Assembly: GCA_002900995.3 (NCBI GenBank)
Contig: CM035306.1
Span: forward strand, 1,302,001-1,366,000
Direction: 5' to 3'
Length of the DNA: 64,000 nucleotides
Source: Ganoderma boninense
Taxonomy: Eukaryota > Basidiomycota > Agaricomycetes > Polyporales > Polyporaceae
This document shows positions 37,328 to 49,643 of this stretch, piece by piece (the stretch's first letter is position 1; each line of letters starts with the position of its first letter). Under the pieces are notes generated by a model, which ran no database searches, was not told where the DNA came from, and was given only the letters and a program-made list of their open reading frames with translations. Position numbers and translations under genes: made by a program.

Positions 37328-38590
37328 ACTCAACGCCCACGTCACACAGGCGCCCGTCCTCAATATGGCATTTGATCAAGCCATTTCCACCCACCCACTC
37401 ACATAGGTTGCCCATCAATTCTTCCTATTACACATATATTCGATTATTTACAATAAATATCCTGGACAGAATGCTTCTACCATGGCTTCTGTTGGATTCG
37501 AGATTTACGGGATGGCGGTGGCGGAGAGGCGGCGTCAAGCGCACACGCATCTGAGTGGCGTATCGGACGGGAAGCGGGCTCAATATTTCTGTAGTTATGG
37601 ACAAGCGTAGTAACGAGACACCTCTCCCGTTTGCAATGGGGGCTTCGTGCGTACCCCAGGGCAACCCCCTCTCCTCTGCCACCCAGTGGCTTGTTCCAGC
37701 AACTTCCAAAGTGGTGAAACACACTGGCAGTGCTATCGGAAGTCCAAGCAATCTGGAAGATGTATTTCTCTTTCTCGCAAGACCTGCAGCATAAAGTAGG
37801 GCGGACAGGAATATGCTTGGTTAGTTTGACTAATAGCGCTCAGATTCAATCGGATAATGCACAGCTTCACAATACTTCTCACACCCCACTTCTAGGCCCG
37901 AATGCCTACCCACCCGCCACCGCAGCTCCGACGAGCGGAAAACCTTTCCAGCTGCACAACGGTGGCGTCACCGTGGGCATGAACTAATAGAGTTCCTTCT
38001 CTCCAATGAACTAATTGGATGCCTCTTCCATAGCGTCCTGAGAGACCCTGGAAAGTCTGACGCAGAGACGTCGAGGCCGTTTATCAGCCGACAGCGTCAG
38101 ATTCGCTGCTATCCGCAGGAGCAGGGAAAACTCGTAGTGAGGTTTGATGATTAACGGGGAATGATCGGGTGAATAAGATTGCCGTGTTCACACCGCCTGG
38201 GAGGTTGAGAGACACTCTCGTGGAACTCCGCCGTTGGCGTTGACCGTTTGGATAGTTGAGACTTGGAACTTTCCTTTCGCAATAGGACTAGCTAATCACT
38301 GCAGCATAATGATGACGACACGCCGATCATTACCGTTCATGCTGAATGCCGCAGTACCGCGGTTTTACTAGTCACGGACCACGGTTCCGATGTTCTGTCA
38401 TGTGGTGAATGGGGCCAGAAGAACGAACGATGAAACTTCGAATCATCGGGCCTTCTAGGCGGATGAACTGGCTACCATCGGACATGTTACGATGTATCAT
38501 TCCATCACCCAGCCACCGTCAAAACCAAGGCCCGCTGTCCTACGAGAACGTCAGTTGGATTCCTCTGAACGGGGAGGGCGGGCGTCTTCA
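37328..38590. other. Intergenic, no recognised gene
   Basis: It contains frames of 80-107 codons on both strands (for example minus 37428-37751, plus 37730-37987) with no recognisable domain or splice pattern. The first 200 bp should hold the TBC gene promoter. I see no transposon ends. Confidence 0.35.
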
Positions 38591-39645
38591 CACACTAGTC
38601 ACGAAGAGCGTCTCTGGCTTCACGAGGTATGCCACAAGCTCCGCTATGACTCTCTGGGACGGCTTGAAGATGGTCGGGTGCCCATCCGAGGCGCTGGGGA
38701 AGGGTTTCAACCGGAACGGAACTTTCGACTGTAGGCAATAGTACTTGCGAGCACAAATGTGGAGGACGGGCCGCCAATGTTTTCATCGTCCGCACATTGA
38801 GCAACGGGGATGGCATCACGATGCCCTTGAATTTTCTCCCTCAATTTTACTGCTTTTGGCACCCACTGAATGCAGTTGTGATAGTCCCAGGCGGATGCGC
38901 GTTGACTGTAATGATCTTGTATTCAGAGCTGACAGTTGAACTCGTCTAATCATTCATCAGACCGTTAACGCAGGTAAGAGTGGTGAGATACCTGCACTCT
39001 GCGTCGACCCACGTGCAGCGAGCTTCCGAGTCGATGCGCTATATGCCGTGAGAGTCGCAAATCCTATTGCACAATGTGGCGACAATCAGGAAGGCAGACG
39101 AGAGAGATCCAACGGCTCTTCGGCTCACCTATCTTCCCCGCCATGGACCCAGCACGAGTCATCTGTGAGGCTATCGCCGAAACCTAAGCCACCCAACTCG
39201 AAGGATATCCGAGTCGAGAGCAACGGATACCAAAAACGCACCCGGCATGATACGCCCACCACAGCCTTGCTTGATTGTCTGTCGTGCAGCGTGCTTGTAG
39301 GCGACATGATGCGATTCCAGACTACACTGGTCATGTCGACGAGAGACAATAGTTTGCTAGAATCAGAATGAGATTTCATATAAGCAAAGGCGGAGACGAC
39401 ACTGTTACAGACCGTCTTCCCTTGCAAAATTGGGGGTGCAAGGACACCCTAGCACAAGAGGGCGCACAATATTCCTCGTTTCCGACGTCCCCGAGGAGGG
39501 CTATCGCCGCTCGGTCCTTGGCTTGGACTACCTTTACCGTGTCGTGAAGCTAGCGTGTTGCTCTTTATGAGTAGGTCGTTGAGCACTATATCGATACCAT
39601 TGACCGCCAGCCGAAAGGAGATAACATCTCCGATGCCTTGCATAG
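38591..39645 (-). pseudogene. Degenerate short-chain dehydrogenase, copy D
   Basis: Separate blocks match the intact minus-strand SDR at 40712-42031 in the same order and orientation. About 38615-38660 matches its exon 7 (GGCTTCACGA...CCACAAGCTCCGC). About 38755-38935 matches its exons 6-5 region. About 39126-39150 matches exon 3 (CTTCCCCGCCAT). About 39234-39320 matches exon 2 (AAACGCACCC...GCCTTGCTTGAT). About 39500-39645 matches exon 1. Frames are broken throughout and no full SDR motif survives, so it is a dead duplicate. Confidence 0.75.
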
Positions 39646-40711
39646 ACTAGGAGGGTGTGGGTCAACCATTCTCGGAAAGTCAATTGGTGATAAAGTGGTC
39701 CCTGCATTAAAAATTTGCCCCAAATAATCTCGCACAATTTATGCACCCACTAAACCATAGGCCTGTCCATCTCCTGAAACACCGCTCGGGGTTGAACCTG
39801 GTCCTGAATACTCGGTACCTGGAGGTCGTGGGCAATGGACCGCCGAGAACCTTGCATTTGCTGCGCCAGCAAGCCTGCAAAGATAGCAAACACTGAGTTG
39901 ATCTACGAGGAATATTCTCAGCGTACCTATATACGCAGCATCTTGGTAGACAGATGGATATAGAATCCCTTGTTGGTTAGCGGCGACGGACGGACGTGTG
40001 TATTCTGTACAGTATTTCAATCCACAAGTCACCCATAATGCTCGTGATGCAGTATGTGTTCCGACAGTCAGGATCACCATAGCTGATATGCGAGATCCTA
40101 GGTCACGTCCCAAGAAGATGGGAAGCAGTAAGCTACCTGATGGTCCGACGGACCCGGACGGTGATTATTGCGTTCCGAGGCTAAAGCGCCATCCATCTGA
40201 CCGAAGCTTCAGCCACAATCCTGGTCATCTGTGCCGGGAAGCACTCAACTGAACGACACTGGATAGGATGTGCGCATCGTGTCCCTTCACGAGCATCCGT
40301 AACCACGATTACATGCCTGATTATCTTGGACGCCGCCTTCGAATTGCAGTCCACAATGATTGTAGTGACAAGTCGCGGGGTGGGAATGAGAGCGTCATCA
40401 GGCCGTCAATAAGTAGTCATTTCATCCAATCTAGTCAAACTCACAAGAGTCAAGACCTGTAGCAGAACAAACTTACCTCCACAATCTTCGCGGCGTCCGT
40501 GTGGGATCGGCGGGTCAAATATCAGTACGTCACGTCTCTTCCAAACACTTCCCTTAGGCCACGGCAGACAATCGGTTGAGACACAGATATGCATAGCGCT
40601 CTGATCCTCTCCATTTGGTCATGTTGTACACGCCGTACGGTACGGTAAACGGCACCTAGCTATCCCCACCAACTGCAACCGATTATGATTACTTAGCAAG
40701 GCCACACGGTG
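39646..40711. other. Intergenic between the SDR pseudogene and SDR-C
   Basis: No gene recognised. A minus frame of 124 codons at 39739-40113 has no domain I know. About 40300-40400 shows faint similarity to SDR exon 1 on the minus strand, too weak to call. Confidence 0.3.
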
Positions 40712-42031
40712 TCAGTCCATGACAATGCCGCCGTCGATGCTCAGACATTGGCCTGCAGTTTCGGAATTTCAGTTCAGTCAGTCACGATGACAGGACGACG
40801 GGGGAGCGCTGCGAGCCACACTACTGACCGGTGAGGAAATGCGCCTCCGGCTTCACGATGTAGGCCACAAGCTCCGCGACGACTGACGGCGGCGCGCTCG
40901 GGGTGCTGGGTGGCAGGCCTGCGCCCTGTGGAGGAAAGTTCAGGGTCAGTAGCCTGTTCGCTTGTGCTTGTAAGCAACAACGCCTACCAAAAGGAATGTA
41001 GAGCAAGGTCCGCCGTTCTTCTCATCATCGGGATGCTGCGCTGCAGTGACACGCGTTAGGTGGATGTCGCTTGGCGTACGAGCCGCTGCACTCACTCATG
41101 CCAGTTGGGATGATGCCGGGGGCGTATGAGTTGACCGTGATATTGTGCTCCGCAAGCTCCAGTGCTAATTACGAGCCGTCAGATGTGAAGGAAATGGTAT
41201 ATTGGTATATTATAGGGTGTCAGAATCCACATACCCGCACTTTGTGTCAGCCCCCGGACCGCAAACTTCGACGCGCAATAAGACGAGACGCCTGCGAATC
41301 CTAGCATCCAACGACACAACCATAAGCAAGACCAATTAAATAAAATGTTGCGCGACTTCGGCTTACCTTTCTTCCCCGCCATCGATGAAGCACCTGCAAA
41401 GCAAGATTATAATTACAATTATGAGCCAACTCCCGACCGAGACAGAGGAGAACAGAGGATCCGCGCAGGCAAGAAACGCACCCACGATGCGTCCCCCACG
41501 GCCCTGCTTGATCATCTGGCGGGCAGCGTGTTTGTACGCGAGCATCACGCTCAACACGTTTATGTTCATTACGCGCTCCCAGTCCTCGACCGTCATCTCC
41601 ACGAGCGGCTTCACTTCGATCGTCCCGGCATTAGCAATCATCTGAAACAGCAGGCACACGAAGGCCGTCAGCTCTGATATCCACGCAAGCCCCGACTCCG
41701 GAGAAATTCACAACATGATGAAGTTGTCGCAAAACCCGGGGGGGGGACGTACAATGTCCAGGCCGCCGAACTCTTTGACCGCCGTGTCGACGAGCGCGAC
41801 GACGTCCGACTCGACCGTGGCGTCTCCCACCACAACGGCTGCCCGTCGGCCCTTTGCTTGGATCGCCTTCGCCACGCCGTCAAGCTGGTCGCGTTTATTC
41901 GGCAGGTCGTTGATCACGACGTCGATTCCGTCGTCGGCAAGTCGGAGAGCAATGGCCTCGCCGATGCCCTGTGCCGCCCCTGTGACGATAGCAACGCGAG
42001 AAGTGCTGGGAAGGATGTGGTTAACCATCAT
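40712..42031 (-). CDS. Short-chain dehydrogenase/reductase, copy C
   Basis: Eight exons: 42031-41753, 41641-41482, 41393-41367, 41300-41235, 41164-41096, 41040-40988, 40925-40829 and 40752-40712. A classical SDR: TGAAQGIG loop, standard IANAG motif, YCASK catalytic Tyr/Lys, VNSYAPG, and the C-terminal GQCLSIDGG. It resembles acetoin/diacetyl reductases; substrate not determinable. Exon number and boundaries match SDR-A and SDR-B, so all descend from one spliced ancestor, but this copy keeps the normal NAG motif and is more diverged. A run of 8 G (41739-41746) lies just inside intron 1. Confidence 0.92.
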
Positions 42032-42926
42032 GGGAAGGGAAGTTGCTGTTGGGGAACGCGAAGTGAGAATGGCTCTGGGTACGAGGAAACCGCGGACGAA
42101 GCAATGATTCTCAAGGCAGGCCTACTTATCTGCCCGCTATACTTATGCACTCACGCGTGAAAAGCGCGCGACAGTCCGCTTCTGAAACCCAGGTACCGAC
42201 TCCGCTACGCTGGAAGCTCCGGGGCACCCTCAAGGCCTCATCGCTGTGCACACTCGACGCCACACGTCAGAATGAATCTTGACGCACGTGCCCAAGAGTC
42301 GGACAGTTCCCCTACCGTACCTGTGGCACATATCATTCCGAATCCTATTAGCACCCAATGAGTGGCACTTTCGAGCGGAGTATGAGTAGGGCGTCAATTC
42401 ACCTGCCAGAATACGGCTCCGGAGTGGGAGATTCAGGTGCGACAAAGGGTGCAATATCATCAACTAGACTTTACCTCCTCCTCCGCCGGGTGCTGACATA
42501 CGTCTTCCAATCAATGACATGAAGAACGCCTGGCTCGTAGCGCCTTTGACCACCACCAAGGCCATGGGGGTTTGAAGGACCAACCTACCTAAGTCCCTGA
42601 CAGCCGGTGGATGTATTGCTAGGTCACTGGTATGTCAGGAGCTCGGCGTCCTGCGTGGGGTAAGCTCATACCGGCAACATTGAAATTTGACCAGTGACTT
42701 ACCACATGCCGACAGCTGATCCCTGCAACATTGTGGGCGGTTAGTACGGCGTCAACACGTGCACGCTCAAAAGAAGAAGGCCAAAGTCCGCCATATGGAT
42801 GCAATTAATACGATACGCGTAATGTACGGGGAGCTTGGAAGTGCAGCATAACTTATGTACGATGAAGCAGGAGAACGTGGGATCCATGTGAAACATAGTC
42901 CAATTGCGGATGCGGAGTCGGGTCAT
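42032..42926. other. Intergenic, SDR-C to DCN1
   Basis: Holds the SDR-C promoter side and DCN1 3' flank. Only short frames are present and none is recognised. Two similar words (CCGGCAACATTGAAATTTG and CCTGCAACATTGTGGGC, near 42671 and 42722) are noted without interpretation. Confidence 0.35.
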
Positions 42927-44818
42927 CTAATCATCGCTTTCCACGTTGACATCTTCACCATTGAGTTTGGCCTTCTTCCAAGCCACGAAGTCGTCCAGCA
43001 TCGTAGGCCAGGCCTAAACGAGACAGCGAAAGTGAAATCAATCATGATACTCGGCTCATCAGGCGGAAGATAGTTCGTACCCCGTCAGCTTCATAAGTCG
43101 ATAGGTCTGGCTGAATGGAACGACAGAATTCGAGGACCTGGGCACCATGAGGGTCATGAGATCATTAGCAAGACGTGGCAACGAGGAATGCCGAAAAGAG
43201 AACAAGACCAAGGACCCCGTGGGGAGTGGTAGCCTGAAATTTCTATACCCGGCATGACAACGTCCTTACCATATTCCACAGATCCTTGTTGACGCCTTTG
43301 TATGTGCCTTTCTCCTAAAATGGTGTGTTGTAAGACATTGATAAGGCGGAACATGACATTGCACGAACATTGATATACTCCAGGATATCGTTCATGATGG
43401 GATATTTTGGCGCGACTAGAACAGACCAGAAGGCACTTGCGGTCTACGAGAAGTGATATGCATCAGCGACGCAGTCCACAACGCAAAGACAATAGGAGAA
43501 AGGTGGCAACCGCAGCCACTCACATCCATATCGATGTTCCGTGCTGTCCTGTGCTCGACCTCGTGTCAGAACGGGTATCCAACACATGGCACTTCAAATT
43601 ACGCACGGGGGCTTGGCCAGAGCGAAGCAGAAAGAGTACAGCTCTGCGTACGCCTTCTTCGTATCAGCCGCGTATTGATGGTACTTGTACCGATTGTACG
43701 GCTCAGACGGGTCCGCTGCCGGCACTGTTGAGCCCCGCTTCCTGATGGAACCCGTGACAGACGATGTTATAGGGGGCTTGTCCAGGAGCAGAAGGTCTTC
43801 GATGTTTCGGAGCACGAGGGACAGTACTTGGAGGTTTGAGGCACTATGCACGCGCACGCCATGAGCTCTCGCCCATAGACGGCAACTCTTCTCCAACGGC
43901 AACAAAATGACTTGCACGCAGATGAACAATACGCACCGCAGCTCCCCTGTACCCTTCGACCACTCGGCCTCCTTGAACCTTGCCATCTCCGTTGCATGCA
44001 TTTGCCACGCCAATACGAGGGGCAATGCGCCTTCCAAGGAGATGTCCAGGTCTGTACAAAGTTTCTCAAAGCCTTCGGGTCCTATCTCCCCTGGTGTGTC
44101 TGGATCTTCGTATGTCTTGAACAGCTGCCGGGCGTGCCCCTCGGAGTAGGGCTCTGGCTTCCCGGCATGCTTTGTCGCGGCCGGCTTGGAATCTGGTGGA
44201 GATGCGGCTTTGCTGTGATTGTCGAGGAGATGAGATTTGTTCCGGTGGCAGCAGAAGAAGGAGAATATTCCCATAAGGGCCACGCCAGAGAAGATGAAGA
44301 CAACCCACATGCGTACCTGCGAGCTGCATCCGTCGCCGTCGTCTGGCGCAGCTTAGTCAGCAGAACCGTCGCCCGAAATGGCAGCCCACATACCTCATTT
44401 GTACTAGCGGGAAACGAGGTTAGGGTCCCCGACGAAGGGAAAGAAAACACGCCCGACACACCTGGAGTCCGTCTGCTGAGATTGGACACGACCACCTTTG
44501 CCACCCTTCCCTGCTGCAGTCTTGGTGGTTGCTCGCTTCGTCTTCTTGGGAGCTGGTTCCACCTGCAGGGTGCATTAGCCACCGCCACACTCCACCATAC
44601 CACATATTCCCCCACATACATCCATGGCATCTACCCCGTCGGCGTTGGAATTGGTGGTTGCAGCGGCATCATTGGAAGCAGCTTTGAGACGCGTAGAAGT
44701 ACGGGTGGCACGCGGTGCAGCCTCTGCCGAGGCATCCTCAGCGCGTTTTCGCTGGAGAGGATCATCCAGGCTGAGGCTACATAGGGCACAAGGGTACGAG
44801 ACATACCTTGGGTGGCAT
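42927..44818 (-). CDS. DCN1: DCN1-like cullin neddylation factor
   Basis: The start at 44818 (MPPK, a 12-nt coding exon) is followed by a Lys/Ala-rich segment (SLDDPLQRKRAEDASAEA) and a basic stretch (APKKTKRATTKTAAG). The cullin-binding (PONY) domain then runs to the end: LFKTYEDPDTPGEIGPEGFEKLC, LVLAWQMHATEMARF, NLQVLSLVLRNIED, KKAYAELYSFCFALAKP, AFWSVLVAPKYPIMNDILEYI (near 43385), KGTYKGVNKDLWNM (near 43290), and the closing MLDDFVAWKKAKLNGED before a stop at 42927. DCN1 binds cullins and the Nedd8 E2, promoting cullin neddylation and SCF activity. At least eight short introns are needed; the join between exon 1 and exon 2 is one base out of phase as read, so the 5' model is provisional. 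Confidence 0.85.
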
Positions 44819-45045
44819 AGTGGCGCAAAGGATGTGTGAGGGGGTGTCCAGGAGATGCAAGTGAGCGACAGAAAGGAAGAAGGGTGGTCTATAGAGAACG
44901 CGCGACGCGGATGGATCAGTTTCACGACTGGCATCCCCGGCAAGTTCCGACTGACTGGGGTGGGCCGGCTGCCGATCATGGCATCATAGGACGACCACCT
45001 TAGCGCCCTGACTCGGTTTTGCTTCGACCTCGTCTGCTACTTGCC
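44819..45045. promoter_or_regulatory. Shared divergent promoter of DCN1 and CIA2
   Basis: Only 227 bp separate the two start codons, which point away from each other. Both 5' UTRs and core promoters must lie here. No TATA box is evident, fitting housekeeping genes. Co-regulation is an inference from spacing. Confidence 0.6.
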
Positions 45046-46173
45046 ATGTCTGCCGAGGTATTCAATCCAAACCCCACCATCTTCGCACCACTCAAGGCGA
45101 AGAAGACCGCGCATACATACGCGAAACCTAACTCAATTTGGCTCGACGATGGCGACCGGGCCGACGAAGAAGAGGATGATTTTGATCAGTCGGACGACCC
45201 AGAGGCCATTGACCAGGACGAAATATTTGGTACGTCCACGGGCTCTCTTCGTGTTCATTGCGTTGCGCTAATGGCTGTCATCTGTAGAACTCATCCGGTC
45301 AATATCTGACCCTGAGCACCGTAGCATGACTCTCGAGCAACTCGCAGTAGTCTCGGCACCTCAGATTACCTTCGATCCCAACTATCCAGACCGCATCACC
45401 GTCGAGTTCACTCCGACAGTACCGCATTGCGGGATGAGTACGTTTATTGGTGAGTTTTAAGTCTGCTACTGGCAAATTTCTGCGTCAGGAATGCGGCAGT
45501 GGTGGTAGGAGTTCGGTGCTTAGTCTGTTTTGATCCTGCTGGTACTCAGTTCGCATCCTTGGGATCGCGAATGGCATTAGAATTAGTACTGCACCGTTCT
45601 ACAAAGATATTTGATTGAGTTTTACCGCGTACGAGTTTGTCGCCTTTTTGTATCGCCTTTGTGGGCAATAGTCCGAGGTCGGAACCTCACACTAAGTCTC
45701 TCGATCCTCTTGACCTCATATGCCCCGCGCTCACCGTCTCATGCCTGCTCCTGAAACATGTTATGTGTTGTGGTCTCCATTGGCCCTATTGCTTGCTCAC
45801 AAACCTCCAACGCTAACGCCGCCCAACCCGCAGGGCTATCCATCCGTGTCCGTCTGCTCCGCAGTCTCCCACAGCGGTTCAAGGTCGACATCCGAGTGAA
45901 GCCGGGCTCCCACCAGAGCGAACACGCGCGTACGTACCGTATCTCCTTGCGTCTCCAGCTGTGTATGTGTGTGCGTGGGCGCAGGTGTGCCCGTGTGTAG
46001 GACAGAGCTCCGCTGACTGCGCAATCTCGGTTTCCCTCTGTCTCCCAGTCAACAAGCAGCTGAACGACAAGGAACGTGTCGCCGCGGCGCTCGAGAACCC
46101 GGCGCTGGTGGAGGTGCTCGAGCAGTGCCTCTCCACCGCGGGGAGGACCGCAACCGAAGACGGAGAGGCGTAG
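45046..46173 (+). CDS. CIA2: MIP18-family cytosolic Fe-S cluster targeting factor
   Basis: Four exons: 45046-45229, 45288-45449, 45834-45929 and 46049-46173, all in frame; about 188 residues. The acidic N-terminus ([21 protein letters not shown]) leads into the DUF59/MIP18 domain: [19 protein letters not shown], the reactive-cysteine loop ([10 protein letters not shown]), [19 protein letters not shown] and [20 protein letters not shown]2 (human CIAO2B) is part of the CIA targeting complex that passes Fe-S clusters to cytosolic and nuclear proteins such as DNA polymerases. Intron 2 is 384 bp, far longer than others here. Confidence 0.93.
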
Positions 46174-49100
46174 GCGTAGGCGTGCACGGCAAGACAAGTC
46201 CACCTTGACCGACCGTGCGCCATGCCGCCGGGCTCATCACGCGCTGCGCCCAGCCACCCCAATGTGACATCTTCGCTGCCGCCATGCGCCATTGGCCCCG
46301 ATGCACAGTATGTAGCCATGATATCTCCCTTGTATTCCTGACACGCTCTGCACTGCTTGTAACCGTAGACATATATTTCTAGACGTCCTGCCCACGCCCG
46401 ATCTGCCCCTGTCCGACCTGGCATGGAATCCCATCCCGACGCTGATCCGTGTCGCCTGTCGCCCGTCTCCAGCACGGGCGTCGGTCCGCGTGTATCGCGT
46501 TCGAAGGAATGGACCGCGAGACCGACCGCTCTCTCTCCCACCGCAAGCCTAGTCCGACAGGCACGGTAGCTCTACGGGAGCCCGTGTGCGTCATCGACCT
46601 CCCCACGGTCACTAGCAGGCGGCGACGAGCGAGTCACGCCGGCTCGTAGCTTCCCATAGGAGCTAGTCTGCTGTAACTCTAAGTGTGCGACGGTCCCAGA
46701 AGGACGTCAAGGTGGCGTCTGCACGCCTACGTAGGACGTCCCCAGCCGGGGTTCTGCCGCTCGACGAGCTTCGCAGCACCCCGCCGCACCCGGGAAAGCG
46801 GAGTCCGAAGCCGCTGAACTGGGTGTAAGTATGTATTGCAGCATAGCCTGGCCGTAGGCCGTAGCCCCATTCGCTCTGCATCAACCCGGCCGCTCGCCTG
46901 CTTTTCGATACGGTTTTTTCTGCATGGGCGGCCTGCGATACCGTCATTCCGTAGCTCCGAGGCGTCGACCTTGGATATTTGGATGTCACTCGGGGTGATG
47001 TGACGAGGTATTGAATTGCTCCAGGATTCGATGTCCAAGATTCACCGATCGGGCTCTCGGAGCTCGCTATTGGGAATGGGAGTACGACATCCAGCTTGAG
47101 ACCGGGCCCGGCGGGCAAGCTTGGTTTCGCAGCTTCTGGCCGAACCTTGTTCCACTTAGCCATGCGGATGTTTTTTTCAGAAGCAAGCTCTGGACGCGAG
47201 GCTACGATGCAGCTGCAGCGGCTGTCGCGTATGCTATACACATCCCCGCCGCCGTCTTCGAGAACTGCGAGTCTTGCGACCGGATATGCACGTGCCTGTG
47301 CATAAGTATCTCGCGAGTGCCTGGTAACGACCTCGGCGTGGCGTTCTAGGAAGCATGGGCTCAGTTCGCGAACCTCGACCTCGCGTGGAAGGGCCACGTC
47401 CATTCTCTGCGAGACGTGTAGAGACAGGGAGCACAAGTGTGTATTACGGCTGCCGTATGACATCCATGACAGTCCACCTGGACCTTCGCCCGCGTTTCCC
47501 AACTTTGACGGGTCGGCGCCCGCCTATCTGCCCTCCCCTCTCCACCGTGAAACCGTGCGGCGAAGGAGAAGACGAGGGCGTCTTCGTGGCTGAAAGGCTC
47601 CGACTGTCGGCTCAATCCTGCACCGCGACCTTGTATCCGAGATAGGTATCAGCTATCATCGGTCCCAAGGCGGCACGCTGTGGAGAGTATTGCGACGCCC
47701 GATAGCGGACGATTGAGAGGCTCAGCTCGCTGTCCAGATTGCGGCAGCAGGACAAGACCGTCTCGCCGTGCAATAGCGCACGCATATCCGTGTGCGTGTG
47801 GCGTGCGGCGTGTGGACCTGACGTGGTTACCAGCCATGAATTGTGTCGCGTGGCACCGGGGCGTCGGAGCAACAGCAGATTGCACGATTGGCGACTTGGC
47901 GAGCTCTGGATGTATGGGTGGCGATGAGTCACCATGCAGTATGCAGAAGCTGACTATATGCGCGCCGGGTGTACGACACTTACCTCGGAGTTCCTTCAAG
48001 TTGAATTTTGTGCGCGTTTCCCGACGCTTCTATAACAGGTCGAATCTCCGATGGCCTTCAAGGACGATTTGCAAACGCGCATCAGCGCCGCGGCCGTCCA
48101 ACGTGTTGAAACCAGATGCAACTCCGCAAAAAAACGCCATGTGCGGACCAGCGATGCGATGTTCTTGATTCCTTCGATGCAAGGGTCGGATGGCGCGTCT
48201 CGAAGCGCTGCATCGTCTTGCACCGTACACGCACATTCAATCGTCGGCGTCCTTGTTGCTGCGCGGACCCGCGGGCACACGAAGGGGCCAAAAGCACAAA
48301 GCGTAAACCTTAAACCGCATTGTAGTAGAGAGAACAACAACATCAACATTCGTCAGCGCCTCCGCTCCTCCAACACAAAAAATGCGCAGTAGGGTCTCAC
48401 CTCCGATGGAGAGGCCCAAGGTTTAAGGCTGAGCATGGACCGCCCAGGTTTCCGTTTTCCGCGGCACCTCCTGGCACAAGACGACTGACAAACCGCACCG
48501 CGCGGTGGAATCTGCGCCACCATGCCGCCCCCTCCGAACCCGAACGGAGACGCTCTCGCCGGGGGTTGGGTGTGACACTCGCCGGCCCTGACGCGGACGC
48601 GAAGCCCGACGCGCTCGCCGACTCGGGCTAGAACTAGTAGCCGGATTATGATACAAACAAGGATTTCACCTGCTTTCTGTCATGTCTGCGCCGCGAGTCG
48701 CGCAACGTGGCATGGAGCGGACCAGGTTCGTGCGCGTTGCCAGTGGGAGGTTCGCCAAGCCCGAAACCGAACATTTTGAGTTTGTGACAGCGACAAACTA
48801 TGGGGGAGACGCCCGTAGCCCAGCAACGCAGAAAGGGCGTGGCCACCATGGCGAAATCATGTGGGTGCCTTGTGGGTGCCTGCCTGTGGCGGAACATAGG
48901 CAGCGCCGTTGTTGGTTAGTTCGGGAGAGTGGGTTTGGGTTTTTGGGCTGAACGGTGAACATTGTCGGGGTGCCCAGCCATCCCGTCGTGGGAAGCCTTT
49001 TGTTCCCTGCGAGCTCCGGCCAGGAATTGAGGACAGGAAGCGGGGGTTGCGAGGACGAGCAAAAGGAGGGACGCGGTTCGAGAACCGAGCGAATGCCGTG

Positions 49101-49643
49101 AGACGAGACGCGTGCGCCGCTCGGGGCGCCTAAGGCCGCGGTAACACGAGTTATTGTTCATTGTTCTTCACAAATCCTGGGGACAACGTCACTTCGGGCA
49201 CGACACGCTCATTTGCTGAGTTCCAAACGCACTGCGACTCGTCGCGGAGTTGTCGTGGGCTGTGGAGGGTGCGTGGAGCTTGGGAGGAGACCCGCCCTGC
49301 ATCCGCCCTGAACCCGCCCAGGAGGTGAGCTATGCGTAGTGCCGGCGGGCCCGTAGGACGGGTTACCATGGGCACGCCGCGGGGCCGGAATTGGGCTGGT
49401 GGGAAGCACAGGGCGGCGGTGGGCGGTGGGCGGGATGTGACGAGGAAGTCGGAGACTGGAGGGGGCGGGCGGCGGGGGAAGTGATCGGGAGGGTTTGTAC
49501 AGCCCTTTGTTTTCCAAACAGGGTGGATGGAGGCGGCGAGCGCCGGCCGCTCGGTCCGTCCGCAACGCAGTACAACATTTTCCATATATGGGACAAGGGA
49601 CTATGTACAACGCCCTCCGCATTCTTATACCCTCCGGCCAGCC
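46174..49643. other. Gene-poor region, 3.5 kb
   Basis: Frames of 60-280 codons exist on both strands (the longest is minus 46663-47502), but none has a recognisable domain, plausible splice pattern or support from neighbouring frames. No transposon ends, LTR or tandem array is evident. The stretch just before 49643 is pyrimidine-rich, like basidiomycete core promoters, and probably serves the next gene. Confidence 0.35.

Noticed and set aside
40300..40400. Possible further SDR remnant
   Set aside because: Similarity to SDR exon 1 is only a few scattered words, within chance by eye.
46663..47502. 279-codon minus-strand frame
   Set aside because: Irregular composition, no recognisable motif, overlapped by equally long frames on the other strand.
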